Below are positions 8,832-17,729 of a DNA stretch of 64,000 nucleotides, piece after piece. The stretch comes from Bacillota bacterium (GTDB lineage: Bacteria; Bacillota; Clostridia; Oscillospirales; Oscillospiraceae), in NCBI GenBank assembly GCA_021770445.1, contig JAETQY010000006.1, positions 1 through 64,000 of the forward strand. Direction: 5' to 3'. Position numbers and translations under genes: made by a program. Each line of letters begins with the position of its first letter. Positions within the stretch are counted from its first letter, which is position 1. The notes under the pieces are model-generated. The model was given only the letters and a program-made list of their open reading frames with translations. It ran no database searches and had not been told where the DNA came from.

Positions 8832-8883
8832 GATGGAAAAAGCGTAAAGCCGGCGGCCGTGGCGCGGGAGAAAGAGGTGTGTG

Positions 8884-10481
8884 ATGAGTACAATCCTGGA
8901 TAAGAAGAGCATGACCGAGGAGGATATCAAGCTGCAATATATCACTCCCGCGATAAAGTCGAAGTGGGATGTCGGAAAGATCACGATGGAGGCTAAGATC
9001 ACAGACGGCAAGATCAGCGTAGTGGACGGCCTTCCCGTCCGGGAGAAGCCAAAGCGCGCGGACTATCTCTTGTACCTGAGTGTCGGACAGCCGATCGCGG
9101 TGGTGGAGGCGAAGGACAACACCTACAGCATATCCCATGGACTACAGCAGGCCATGGAGTATGCCAGGATGATGGACCTCCCCTTTGCCTACAGCTCCAA
9201 CGGGGACGGCTTTATGGAGCACGATTTCCTCACCGGGGAGGAGCGAGAGTTCCCCTTGGATGAGTTTCCGACGGAAGCGGAGCTGATCGACCGCTGCAAG
9301 CGGGAGATAAACCAGGGGAAGGGACTGGCACCCGCCGAGGAGATGGCAATGAACCAGCCCTACTACAGCAGCCAGACCACCCATATCCCCCGATACTACC
9401 AGCGGGTGGCGATCAACCGGACAATTGATCGAATTGCCAGAGGGCAGCAGCGGCTGTTGCTTGTCATGGCGACCGGTACCGGAAAGACCTATACTGCCTT
9501 CCAGATTGTATACCGTCTGCTGAAAAGCGGCTTAAAGCGGAAGGTACTGTACCTGGCGGACCGGAATATCCTGGTCGATCAGTCCATCCAGCAGGACTTT
9601 GCGCCTCTGGAGAAAATCACGCATAAGATCAACTTCGCAAAGGACGATCCTGTGACCATTACCTCCCATGAGGTGTATTTCTCCCTCTACCAGCAGCTGG
9701 CCGGGAATGATGATACGGAAGAAGAGGTCGTTGAGGACGATCCGACCGCCCGTTTTGCCGCCCTGTTCCAAAAGGACTTCTTCGACCTTGTCATTGTGGA
9801 CGAGTGCCACCGCGGCTCGGCGAAGAAGGACAGCAGCTGGCGCAAGATTCTGGACTATTTCTCCTCCGCCGTTCAGATCGGAATGACGGCCACACCGAAG
9901 GAGACCAAGTATGTCTCCAATGTTGACTACTTTGGCGAGCCCGTCTATACATACAGCCTCCGGGAGGGGATCGAGGACGGCTTCCTGGCCCCCTTTAAGG
10001 TCATCCACATCAAGACCGATATCAGCGACGGCTGGCGGCCGGCCAAGGGACAGCGGGATGCCAACGGTGTGAAGATCCCGGACCGGGTCTATACCAACAG
10101 CGACTTTGATTACAAGATTACCATTGAGGACCGCATTCAACAGGTGGCCGCCGAGATCACCCGCTATCTGAAAAATACCGACCGGATGGCCAAGACGATC
10201 GTATTCTGTGCCACCGAGGAGGCGGCCCTGCGGATGCGGGACGCGCTGGCCAGGCTGAATTCGGATATGATGAGGGAGAACCCGGACTATGTTGTCCGCA
10301 TCACTGGCAGTGACCCCTACGGCAAGAGCAAGCTGAAGTACTTCATCTCTGCCTCCCGGGAGGGGCCGGTGATCGCCACCACCTCCAAGCTGCTCTCCAC
10401 GGGGGCCGACTGCAAGCTGGTCAAGCTGATCGTTCTGGACCAAATAATCGGCTCCATGACAGAGTTTAAGCAGATCATAGG
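8884..10481 (+). pseudogene. hsdR: Type I restriction endonuclease subunit HsdR, 5' part (interrupted)
   Basis: The first 532 codons of an R subunit. They contain an N-terminal PD-(D/E)xK-type nuclease region (ADYLLYLSVG...VVEAKD, about 60-80), a superfamily 2 motor with Walker A MATGTGKTYTA (about 197), DEAD-box-like VDECHRG, and GMTATP. The frame is broken by the Mu-like element after TEFKQIIG, inside helicase motif VI (normally QxxGRxxR), and then runs 17 codons into element DNA to a stop at 10531-10533. The ATG at 8884 has AGAGGTG 8 nt upstream. Joining to the 3' part at 18768 restores a 792-codon frame. Restriction activity should be lost. Confidence 0.93.
10477..10481. repeat. Target-site duplication, left copy (ATAGG)
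   Basis: ATAGG is found here and again at 18763-18767, on either side of the Mu-like element. A 5-bp duplication is the hallmark of MuA-type transposition. Confidence 0.88.
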
Positions 10482-10489
10482 TGTAGCCG

Positions 10490-10733
10490 CCCGCGCAAAG
10501 CGCTATTTTTCCCTTAGTCGCAAAAACGCCTGAAACCGTTGTAGCTGTAGGAGAAATGCCCGTTTTGACTAAGGGAAAAAGGACACGCAAAACGCAACTG
10601 AACACACGACTAAGGGAATTTCCCCTAAAACACGAAAACCCCGCAAGTGCCTGATATCACAGGGCTTGCGGGGTTTTGTGCGCGTTGATAAAGGGAATTG
10701 ACTAAGGGAAAAAGGACACACAAAACGCAACTG
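10490..10733 (+). repeat. Left-end transposase-binding repeats (L1-L3-like)
   Basis: Two near-identical 34-bp direct repeats at 10567-10600 and 10700-10733 share GACTAAGGGAAAAAGGACAC followed by GCAAAACGCAACTG or ACAAAACGCAACTG. A degenerate third copy (CGCGCAAAGCGC) lies about 10 bp from the left tip. Further GACTAAGGGA copies sit at 10608 and, inverted, near 10511. The layout matches the three left-end MuA sites of phage Mu. This gene-free stretch (10534-10768) otherwise holds only a terminator. Confidence 0.75.
10635..10677. terminator. Bidirectional terminator inside the element's left end
   Basis: A 13-bp perfect stem AAAACCCCGCAAG/CTTGCGGGGTTTT with a 17-nt loop; A- and T-tracts flank both sides. 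It would stop host transcription entering from hsdR and end the repressor transcript. Confidence 0.8.
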
Positions 10734-10768
10734 GATAAAAATTCACATTCAATGAATTAATATTCAAG

Positions 10769-11365
10769 TTATAACTTCATTTCTTCTCCGTACTTTTCGA
10801 GATAAACATTGATTGCATCTTTGACCGATTGATTGATGCGGTTTGTTGCAGCTGAGCAGGAATTCTTGAAGTCTACCCATCCCATTGCATCAGTCTTTGA
10901 GGGCAACACAGTAGATGATACCATCGTGCTAAGCTTTTCTAACTCATCTACAGTGGAGCAGAGAGCCTTTCTGTATTTTATGGTCTCCTGCAAGTCTAGC
11001 TTTTGAGCACCCAAAGCGCCGACAAGGTAACAAAATGCTTGTACCATGCAGGCAAGATCATCTCCAGTGGCAGCAAGGAGCATTTTTTCAAAAGAAACTC
11101 TTAAAGCATTATACTTTGCTATGGCCCCCTTATCTGTTGTTATATCCCATTCAGGCAATGGAGTTCCAGTACCCTCTAGCATCCATTCCTCACTAACTGA
11201 GAATTTCGCACATAGGAATTTGAGTAAACTCTTTGAAGGATTATCCCTTCCGTTTTCGATACCTGAGATGTGGGTTTGGGAAATACCTAACTCATAAGCA
11301 AATTGTTGCTGATTAAAGCCCAATTCTTTCCGGATATCCCTAAATCGCTCATTTACCGTTGGCAT
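10769..11365 (-). CDS. XRE-family repressor of the Mu-like element
   Basis: A 198-aa protein: N-terminal helix-turn-helix (residues about 3-60, FNQQQFAYELGISQTHISGI), then a helical C-terminal part with no recognisable LexA/CI-type protease. I start it at the ATG at 11365, which follows AAGGAGGAG; the upstream in-frame extension has no ribosome site. It faces away from the early regulator and transposase genes, as the c repressor does in Mu. One of the three repeated operator-like sequences overlaps its ribosome site, suggesting autoregulation. Confidence 0.85.
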   Translation of the reverse strand: MPTVNERFRDIRKELGFNQQQFAYELGISQTHISGIENGRDNPSKSLLKFLCAKFSVSEEWMLEGTGTPLPEWDITTDKGAIAKYNALRVSFEKMLLAATGDDLACMVQAFCYLVGALGAQKLDLQETIKYRKALCSTVDELEKLSTMVSSTVLPSKTDAMGWVDFKNSCSAATNRINQSVKDAINVYLEKYGEEMKL

Positions 11366-11377
11366 GATACTCCTCCT

Positions 11378-11461
11378 TATCGGAATCCCATAAATTCTTG
11401 TTGACAATATCGGTATCCGCTATTATAATAGAAGCAGACAACTAATTATATCGGAAACCGC
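11378..11461 (+). promoter_or_regulatory. Early promoter with three repeated operators
   Basis: A perfect consensus promoter, TTGACA (11401-11406), 17-nt spacer, TATAAT (11424-11429), drives the ner-transposase direction. Three related 13-bp sites, TATCGGAATCCCA (11378), TATCGGTATCCGC (11408, inside the spacer) and TATCGGAAACCGC (11449), have CGG-n3-CCG dyads and are the likely repressor operators. Confidence 0.75.
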
Positions 11462-11485
11462 TAAGGATTTCAAGGGGGTGAAGTT

Positions 11486-11728
11486 ATGTCGAGAACAACA
11501 AACCTTACCAACAAGCCGCCATTGGGGACCATGATAGGCAAGCGCCTAAAAGAAATAAACCAACAGCAAAAGTGGTTGGCACAGGAGGCCCGGATATCAA
11601 AAACATATCTGTGTGCTATCATGAATGGCCGTGCTATCCCAACGTTGGCAGCACTCAAACAGATCGCCAAACCGTTGGGCCTTGACCCTTTTGATTTGGT
11701 TGCGGCCTTATTTGGCAAGGAATCCTAG
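11486..11728 (+). CDS. Ner-like small helix-turn-helix regulator
   Basis: An 80-aa XRE-type protein that is essentially one DNA-binding domain (KRLKEINQQQKWLAQEARIS, then KTYLCAIMNGRAIPTLAALK). It is the first gene transcribed from the early promoter and precedes the transposase, the position of ner in Mu. It probably damps early transcription. Start: ATG behind AAGGGGGTG. Confidence 0.8.
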   Translation: MSRTTNLTNKPPLGTMIGKRLKEINQQQKWLAQEARISKTYLCAIMNGRAIPTLAALKQIAKPLGLDPFDLVAALFGKES

Positions 11729-11801
11729 GGATTCGGATTTGGCCAATGAAAATTTTCCTGTTTACATAGTATAAGTTTAGTTCGACAGGAGGTGATGCCC
11801 T

Positions 11802-13610
11802 TTGACATGGTTAACAGTACCAGACGTGGCTACTCTATGCAGAGTTACAGATAGCGCCGTCAAAAAAGCTGTTCAACAAAATAAATATCAGTACCGCTAT
11901 GTCAACGGCAAGGGGCGAGGCGGCAAGCAACTGCGCATCGCCTTAGAATCACTTCCAGAGTATGCACAGGCCCGATATCGCGGGGAAGTACCTCCTCCTG
12001 TGGATATTCTGCAATTTACAGGAAAGCAGCGAGATGAGGCCAACGCCAAGGCGTGGGTTGTGGAGCAGTACCAGCAAAAGGGACTATCCCCGGATGATTT
12101 TGTATCTTGGTTCAATTCCCATAATCCGGCCGAGGACGCTATCACCAAAAGCAAACTGTTCCGCTGGCAGAGAAAGTATCAAGAAAGAGATGTTGCGGCA
12201 CTGATCGACCAGCGCGGCGGACACAACCGGGGAAAGGATACCATTCCCGAGGAAGCGTGGGAGCTGTTCTATTCGCTCTATATGACTCAACAGAAGCGCG
12301 GCGTCAAGCTCTGCTATGATGTTACCAGGATGGAATACCCGGATATCCCCTCTTGCAAGGCATTTGAGCGCAAGGTCAAAACCATTCCCTATTATGCGGT
12401 TCTGTACTACCGGGACGGTCCGAAAGCATTCAATGACGCCCTTCCCTCCATGGAGCGTAGCAAGCTCGACATTGCATCAAATGATATCTGGTTCTCAGAC
12501 CATCATCTTGTGGATGTGTTCGTCAAGAGTGCAGACGGAGCCAGGGCAATCCGGCCATGGCTGACGGTGTTCTTTGATGCCAGGTCCAACCGTGTAGTAT
12601 CGTTCCTGGTCCGGGATGCCGACCCTAACGCAACAGCCGTAAAGAAGTGCTTCCGCCTTGGCGTAGAGCAGAACGGAGTACCTAACGAGGTTTATTTTGA
12701 CAACGGCAAGGATTATAGGTCCAAAAGCTTCAGCAAGGACTATCCTATGTCTTTGGTAAACCAACTTGGTATAGGTCAAATATACGCAACGCCCTACCAT
12801 GGTCAGGCTAAAACTGTGGAGCGATTTTTTGGTACACTTACCAACCGTTTCAGCCGTCGGTTCGACACTTATACGGGCTGTAACGCCAAAATCAGGCCCG
12901 AGTGTATGCAGATATCCAATAAAGAGATTGTGGCACAGGCCCCCACGCTGGATGAGTTTATCAAGTTGCTGTCTGCCTACATAGCGGAGTACAACCAGAC
13001 GGCTAACGGTGGTGTAGATATGGACGGAAAGTGCCCAGACCAAGTATACGCTGAAAATCTGGCAGTAAAGCGGGTTGTCAGTGATCTGAATGCCCTACGC
13101 CTTCTCTGTGGCAACTCGGAGGAGCGTGTCGTCCACAAAAACGGGATTTCCATTAAGAACAACAACTATTACAACGATGCACTCCTTTACCATCAGGGCG
13201 AACGTGTCATTGTGGTCTATGACCCGGATAACATTGATAAAATAGCTGTTTTTGATATGGAAAATCGCGCTATCTGTATGGCAGAGGCTAAAATCCGCAC
13301 CCCGTTCCGCCATACCAGTGAGGAAGATTACATCCGGGCTGCAAAAGAAAAGAAGAAAGCGCGGGCTATGGTTCAGAGGTACAAGCCCACCCGTGATGTA
13401 GACATCCATGAAATCATTGCCAGAAATCAACTCATGGAGAAGGTGTTCAGCGAATCTGGAGAGCCGGATATCGTAGAGCATATAACACCCCAGGCAGCTC
13501 GGAACGCTGCTACCCTCAAAGCCACAGACCGCGCCGAAACCGCCCGGCGCATTCGAGAGGAGGATAGTGTAAGCGCCACACTGTTAGATTTCTACCAAAA
13601 GCAAGCATAA
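11802..13610 (+). CDS. Mu-type DDE transposase (MuA homologue)
   Basis: A 602-aa transposase. An N-terminal MuA-like DNA-binding region (WLTVPDVATLCRVTDSAVKK) is followed by an RNase H-fold core and a Mu-transposase C-terminal barrel. Likely catalytic residues are D233 (SDHHLVDVFV), D300 (YFDNGKDYR) and E340 (TVERFFG). It starts at a TTG with AGGAGGTGAT just upstream; no ATG fits. MuA proteins bind the element ends, assemble a tetramer, cut and join them to target DNA with a 5-bp stagger. The MuB-like ATPase follows after 13 nt. Confidence 0.95.
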   Translation: MTWLTVPDVATLCRVTDSAVKKAVQQNKYQYRYVNGKGRGGKQLRIALESLPEYAQARYRGEVPPPVDILQFTGKQRDEANAKAWVVEQYQQKGLSPDDFVSWFNSHNPAEDAITKSKLFRWQRKYQERDVAALIDQRGGHNRGKDTIPEEAWELFYSLYMTQQKRGVKLCYDVTRMEYPDIPSCKAFERKVKTIPYYAVLYYRDGPKAFNDALPSMERSKLDIASNDIWFSDHHLVDVFVKSADGARAIRPWLTVFFDARSNRVVSFLVRDADPNATAVKKCFRLGVEQNGVPNEVYFDNGKDYRSKSFSKDYPMSLVNQLGIGQIYATPYHGQAKTVERFFGTLTNRFSRRFDTYTGCNAKIRPECMQISNKEIVAQAPTLDEFIKLLSAYIAEYNQTANGGVDMDGKCPDQVYAENLAVKRVVSDLNALRLLCGNSEERVVHKNGISIKNNNYYNDALLYHQGERVIVVYDPDNIDKIAVFDMENRAICMAEAKIRTPFRHTSEEDYIRAAKEKKKARAMVQRYKPTRDVDIHEIIARNQLMEKVFSESGEPDIVEHITPQAARNAATLKATDRAETARRIREEDSVSATLLDFYQKQA

Positions 13611-13623
13611 AGGAGGGAATGAA

Positions 13624-14532
13624 ATGCTTTCTGAAACCAGAGCCGCCCTTGCCGATTTTATGGAGCGCAGCGGCAAATCTCAGCGGCAGATATCCCGCGA
13701 AACGGGGCTTTCCACATCCGTTATCTCGCAGTTCCTGAATGGCTGCTATGCGGGGGACAATGAGGAAGTTGCCAAATCCATCAACCAGTATCTAACCATC
13801 GGTGAAGAGCGTTTAAACACTGTTTCAAAGACGCCTTTTTACCCGGAACTCTACAACACGCGGGAGGTTCTTTTTACCTGTCTCTATGCCCACCAGCACA
13901 ACGATATTACCTTAGTGAGCGGTGACGCGGGAGCGGGGAAAACAACCGCCCTTCGCTACTACGCCGAAACGAATACCGGGGTTATCTTCATCACGGCCAA
14001 TGCCTGTACCACATCGGCTACCGCCGTACTGGGCCTGATTTGTCAGCAGGTGGGGCGTCAGGTTCCGGGCCGGAAAGCGGCGCTCATGAATACGCTGGTG
14101 GAGCAGCTGGCTGGGACAAACCGCCTGATTATCATTGACGAGGCTGACCACCTGTCGCTGGACGCACTCCAGGCTGTACGCAATCTCAATGATCTGGCCG
14201 GGGTGGGTATCGTCCTATCCGGCAACGATAAGATTTACCGTCAGATGAAAGCCGGACGCCGGAGCTATGAGTTTGACCAACTCCGTACCCGGATCGTCAT
14301 CCGCAAAAAGATATATAACGATTACAAAATCGAGGAAATGGAAGCCATATTCCCCGGTCTGAGTGAAAGCTGTATCGGCTACCTGCTGAAACTGGCCCAC
14401 GGCGAGAGCCTACGCACCGCCAAAAAGCTGTATAACGTGGCAGCGGAATTTGCCGCCGCTCAGGGGGGCACCCTTACGGTGAAGCACCTTCGTGATACCC
14501 ACCGGCAGCTGTTAGGGGAGGTTTGCACATGA
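13624..14532 (+). CDS. MuB-like AAA+ ATPase (target-selection protein)
   Basis: A 302-aa protein: N-terminal helix-turn-helix (residues about 1-55, SQRQISRETGLSTSVISQFL) followed by an AAA+ domain with Walker A GDAGAGKTT (about residue 99) and Walker B RLIIIDEADH. The same architecture is found in Mu B, which coats target DNA, activates MuA and gives target immunity. It lies directly downstream of muA with its own ribosome site and overlaps the next small frame by 4 nt. Confidence 0.93.
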   Translation: MLSETRAALADFMERSGKSQRQISRETGLSTSVISQFLNGCYAGDNEEVAKSINQYLTIGEERLNTVSKTPFYPELYNTREVLFTCLYAHQHNDITLVSGDAGAGKTTALRYYAETNTGVIFITANACTTSATAVLGLICQQVGRQVPGRKAALMNTLVEQLAGTNRLIIIDEADHLSLDALQAVRNLNDLAGVGIVLSGNDKIYRQMKAGRRSYEFDQLRTRIVIRKKIYNDYKIEEMEAIFPGLSESCIGYLLKLAHGESLRTAKKLYNVAAEFAAAQGGTLTVKHLRDTHRQLLGEVCT

Positions 14533-14669
14533 ATGCCCACACAATAGCGGACAGGATAAATGAGAAAAGGACGGCTGCTACCGCAAATAACAGCCGCCCA
14601 GGCGCTGGGGCAACTTCCTGTCAGAAGTCCCCTACAGTATACCATCTGTTTCTCAGTTTTTCAAGATAG
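14529..14669 (+). CDS. Small hypothetical protein (46 aa) overlapping muB
   Basis: The ATG overlaps the MuB stop codon (ATGA), a typical coupling arrangement. The peptide is basic and polar (MNAHTIADRINEKRTAATAN at the start) with no recognisable domain. It may be a real coupled gene or just an open frame before the next gene; nothing beyond position and length supports it. Confidence 0.35.
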   Translation: MNAHTIADRINEKRTAATANNSRPGAGATSCQKSPTVYHLFLSFSR

Positions 14670-14701
14670 GACAGGCCCATTGTTTGAAAGGAGTGTTTTT
14701 T

Positions 14702-14998
14702 GTGGCAGAGTTTAACTTTGACAACCTGGATATCAGCAGAGTGAACAATGAGACCATCGCGGAGCTGGGGGAAGTCCTTTGGCAGTATACCTCGGTTCAC
14801 TGTCAGGAGGACATAGACATTGCTGAAAAATACCGTGATAGTGTCGATGCCTTAATGGATAGTCTCAATCCCAAGCAAAAGAAATGGTTCGAGGCTTACC
14901 AGGAAATGGTCTCTGATGAACTGGTTTTAGCGGAGCGGCGGCGCTTTGTCTGCGGATTCAAAGTTGCTATGCGGCTGATGCTGGAAGGCATGAAATAA
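14702..14998 (+). CDS. Small helical protein (98 aa), DUF6809-like pattern
   Basis: Starts at a GTG preceded by AAAGGAG; the upstream TTG of the same frame lies inside that ribosome site. The protein is all-helical, with the pattern ...EKYRDSVDALMDSLNPKQKK...AERRRFVCGFKVAMRLMLEG. Small proteins with this F-x-GF-x-A-x-LM-x-E ending are common on clostridial mobile elements; function unknown. It sits in the early/middle region of the Mu-like element. Confidence 0.65.
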   Translation: MAEFNFDNLDISRVNNETIAELGEVLWQYTSVHCQEDIDIAEKYRDSVDALMDSLNPKQKKWFEAYQEMVSDELVLAERRRFVCGFKVAMRLMLEGMK

Positions 14999-15012
14999 GG
15001 AGGAACTACAAA

Positions 15013-15318
15013 ATGTTGAGCAAAAAAGTTTTGGACGCTTTACGTGAGCAATTCCATGAGGAGTTCGGCGAGCTGAGTGAGAGGGACGGCTACATACAGC
15101 GCGTGAAAGCCGACGCTTTCGCGCTGATCGGCAGCATGGCCCCCAATGACAGGCGGTTGGAAGTTGAAGTCGATGACGCCATCACGGGCATTGTCTCCGC
15201 TTCGTCCCTGCTGGGCTTCTATATCGGCCTCAAAACCGGGGCCGATGTGGAGCGGTATATCTCCGATTCCAGGTTGCCGGAACAGATTTTGAAGGTGTAT
15301 CAGGAACTTAAAGAATAA
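15013..15318 (+). CDS. Hypothetical element protein (101 aa)
   Basis: ATG behind AAGGAGG, 14 nt after the previous gene. Acidic and helical, with a hydrophobic stretch VSASSLLGFYIGLKTGADVE that is too short and polar to be a confident membrane segment. Spacing and overall pattern suggest it is a relative of its upstream neighbour. A strong terminator follows, closing the early operon. Confidence 0.6.
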   Translation: MLSKKVLDALREQFHEEFGELSERDGYIQRVKADAFALIGSMAPNDRRLEVEVDDAITGIVSASSLLGFYIGLKTGADVERYISDSRLPEQILKVYQELKE

Positions 15319-15328
15319 CCTTGTTTCT

Positions 15329-15360
15329 ACCCCCGTTATCTCGCGTGATAACGGGGGTTT
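15329..15360 (+). terminator. Terminator ending the early transcript of the element
   Basis: A 12-bp perfect stem ACCCCCGTTATC/GATAACGGGGGT, 6-nt loop, then TTT. The gap to 15556 contains short dyads (TTAGAA-gcaa-TTCTAA near 15476; TGCTA...TAGCA near 15523) and a TACAAT at 15531 that may be the promoter region of the activator gene. Confidence 0.75.
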
Positions 15361-15556
15361 AAGCGTTTGGGTGTATTGTTTGCTATCTGCGAGCAAAGAC
15401 CGCTTATACGCCCTTTAAACGGCAATTTGAACGAGTGGCAAACAACAGGCGTCATTGCCAAATTTAAATTTTGCTTAGAAGCAATTCTAAGAATTGTTCG
15501 TGTAGAGAGTTCCAGAAAGTAATGCTACTGTACAATAGCAGTCTGCTACAAGGAAG

Positions 15557-15856
15557 GTGGTGCATAGTGTGCTTGAAAAATGGGTAGATGAACTGGTTCC
15601 CGCAATGCTATCAGACGAACTGCATAGAGAAATCGCTACAGAAATTGGTATGCACAATTTTCTAAAGCTTTCGCGGTTGGTAGGCGGCGGGGATTTCTAC
15701 GTACCACGCCAAGAAAGCATATTGCGCCCATTGCGGAATCAGAAAATCCAAGAGGAATTTAACGGGTGCAACACAAAAGAACTTGCTCGGAAATATGGCG
15801 TTAGCCAGCGGTGGGTGTATCAGATTGTAAAGCGCAGCGCAAAAAAACGCACATAA
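15557..15856 (+). CDS. Mor-family transcription activator
   Basis: A protein of up to 99 aa with a C-terminal helix-turn-helix (NTKELARKYGVSQRWVYQIV) and the N-terminal layout of the Mor/C activator family of Mu-like phages, which turn on middle or late genes. It precedes the head genes, as expected. The start is uncertain: GTG codons at 15557, 15560 and 15569 are in frame, and the AAGGAAGG site fits the last one best. Confidence 0.75.
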   Translation: MVHSVLEKWVDELVPAMLSDELHREIATEIGMHNFLKLSRLVGGGDFYVPRQESILRPLRNQKIQEEFNGCNTKELARKYGVSQRWVYQIVKRSAKKRT

Positions 15857-15872
15857 AGCAAATAGGAGGTAC

Positions 15873-16796
15873 ATGAAAATGATTATCAACAGCGGCACAA
15901 TCCGGGAAGCGTTTCAGAGCTTCAACACTGTATTCAACAAGGCGTTCCAGGAAATGGAGGCGCAGTACCCTCGCGTAGCTATGGAGGTTCCCAGTGAGAC
16001 GCGGGATGAGAGCTACGCATGGCTGGGGGCCGTCCCCTCCATGCGGGAGTGGATTGGAGACAGGGAGATCAAGAGCCTGACCGCCTACGGCTACACCATC
16101 CGCAACAAGGACTTTGAGGCCACCGTGTCCGTCCCCCGGAACGATCTGGAGGATGACTGCATCGGCGTCTACAAGCCCATGTTCCAGGATTTGGCCTACA
16201 GCGCCCGGAAACACCCGGACAAGCTGGTGTTCGGCCTGTTTCCCCGCTCCTTTACTGAGCTGTGCTTCGATGGCAAGCCCTTCATCAGCGACAACCACAC
16301 CCCAGCTATTGAGGGAAGGAAGGTTAAGCCTCAGAGTAACAAGGGGACGTATAAGCTTACGCCCGACAGCTACGGCGCGGCCCGCACTCAGATGATGTGT
16401 CTGGTAAACGACCAGGGCGAGGTTATGAACATCGTGCCCGACTTGCTGGTGGTAGCCCCTCAGAAAGAGGCCATTGCCCGTACCATCCTCATGGCAAGTG
16501 AGATCCACCAGGAAGTCAACATCTACAAGGACACCGCCGAGCTGCTGGTGGTGCCGGAGCTGGCCCCCAACCCGGAGCAGTGGTTCCTGTTGTGTACCAA
16601 GCGCCCGGTCAAGCCCTTCATCTTCCAGAACCGCCGCAAGGCCCAGCTTGTCGCGAAAGACAGACCCTCCGATGACAATGTTTTTATGAAGAAGGAATTT
16701 ATCTACGGCGTGGACGCCCGCTGTAACGCCGGGTATGGCCTGTGGCAGTTGGCCTTTGGTTCCACCGGTGAGGCGGATATGCCCGCTAAGGCATAA
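15873..16796 (+). CDS. Mu-like major head subunit (gpT)
   Basis: A protein of about 307 aa matching the Mu gpT family: N-terminal IREAFQSFNTVFNKAFQ, a WLGAVPSMREWIGDR motif and the VSVPRNDLEDD segment typical of this capsid protein. The hundreds of copies of gpT form the icosahedral shell. GGAGG lies 3 nt before the ATG at 15873 and 9 nt before the in-frame ATG at 15879, so the latter may be the real start. It is placed before the protease gene, the reverse of the Mu order. Confidence 0.9.
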   Translation: MKMIINSGTIREAFQSFNTVFNKAFQEMEAQYPRVAMEVPSETRDESYAWLGAVPSMREWIGDREIKSLTAYGYTIRNKDFEATVSVPRNDLEDDCIGVYKPMFQDLAYSARKHPDKLVFGLFPRSFTELCFDGKPFISDNHTPAIEGRKVKPQSNKGTYKLTPDSYGAARTQMMCLVNDQGEVMNIVPDLLVVAPQKEAIARTILMASEIHQEVNIYKDTAELLVVPELAPNPEQWFLLCTKRPVKPFIFQNRRKAQLVAKDRPSDDNVFMKKEFIYGVDARCNAGYGLWQLAFGSTGEADMPAKA

Positions 16797-16806
16797 GGAG
16801 GGCGCT

Positions 16807-17715
16807 ATGGATATCAATTACATTATCCTGAGCAATTCCCTTCCTTTTGAGGAAAGCAGCTACAGCGCCCAAACGCCCTACAAGATGGTAAAACTTCTCC
16901 CCTTGGGGCTGGTTCACAGCACAAAAGGGGATTTCTTGGTGGACAACGAATCCTTCCAGGCTATCCGCTGTAAGTTTACGGAGCGGCAACTCCAAATTCC
17001 CATTGACTATGAGCACCAGACCTTGAAGGATATGCAGGCCCCAGCAGCGGGCTGGATCAAGGATATCATACTGAGAAGCGATGGTATCTATGGCGCTGTG
17101 GACTGGACGGAGCGGGCAGCAGAATATTTGAAAAATAAGGAGTACCGCTACCTGTCCCCGGTTGTCCTGACCCAGGGGAAGGAGCGGCGGGTGGTTGCGC
17201 TCCACTCCGCCGCCCTCACCAACACCCCCGCCATTGACGCCATGACACCCGTTGCCTGTAGCGAGAAACCCAGCGAGGGTGAGAGCGGCGCGGATCAGAG
17301 TGAGGCGGACAGCAGCGGCAGGGGTATGGAGGCACTGGCGGAGCTGTTACAGCTTGATCCGTCTGCCACCATGGAAGATATCTATCAGGCCATCGCCGCA
17401 CTGCTGGAAGGGCGGGAAGCCCTGAAACTCAAAGCAGAGGCTTGCCAATTCGAGGTTGCCCGGATGAAAGCGGACGGCGTGGTACTAGAAGCGCTGAAAG
17501 AAGGGAAGGTGCTGCCCTTCCAGCGTGATTGGGCGTTCCAATCCGCTATAAATGATCTGGATAGCTTCACGCTTTGGCTTAAGACTGCTCCCCAGGTTGT
17601 GCCCATGGGTGAGGTTTGTGCCGAGAGGCTTCCCCAGATGCCGCACCATCGTTCCAGGGCGCATGAGTTGATGGGGCTGTCTGCTGAGGATGTCGCAAAG
17701 TATGGGAATATCTAA
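16807..17715 (+). CDS. Mu-like I protein: prohead protease/scaffold
   Basis: A 302-aa protein matching the Mu gpI family. The N-terminal protease part (LPLGLVHSTKGDFLVD..., IDYEHQT, then YLSPVVL and ALHSAALTNTPAID, about 30-150) is followed by an acidic linker and a helical C-terminal scaffold part. It would assemble and mature proheads made of gpT. Start: ATG at 16807 behind AAGGAGGGC, 10 nt after the gpT stop. The conserved His, Ser and Thr region looks intact. Confidence 0.88.
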   Translation: MDINYIILSNSLPFEESSYSAQTPYKMVKLLPLGLVHSTKGDFLVDNESFQAIRCKFTERQLQIPIDYEHQTLKDMQAPAAGWIKDIILRSDGIYGAVDWTERAAEYLKNKEYRYLSPVVLTQGKERRVVALHSAALTNTPAIDAMTPVACSEKPSEGESGADQSEADSSGRGMEALAELLQLDPSATMEDIYQAIAALLEGREALKLKAEACQFEVARMKADGVVLEALKEGKVLPFQRDWAFQSAINDLDSFTLWLKTAPQVVPMGEVCAERLPQMPHHRSRAHELMGLSAEDVAKYGNI

Positions 17716-17729
17716 GGGAGGGCTTGACT

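Noticed and set aside
10567-10733. CRISPR-like direct repeats
   Set aside because: Only two copies, 133 bp apart, with a matching site at the other element end; these are transposase sites.
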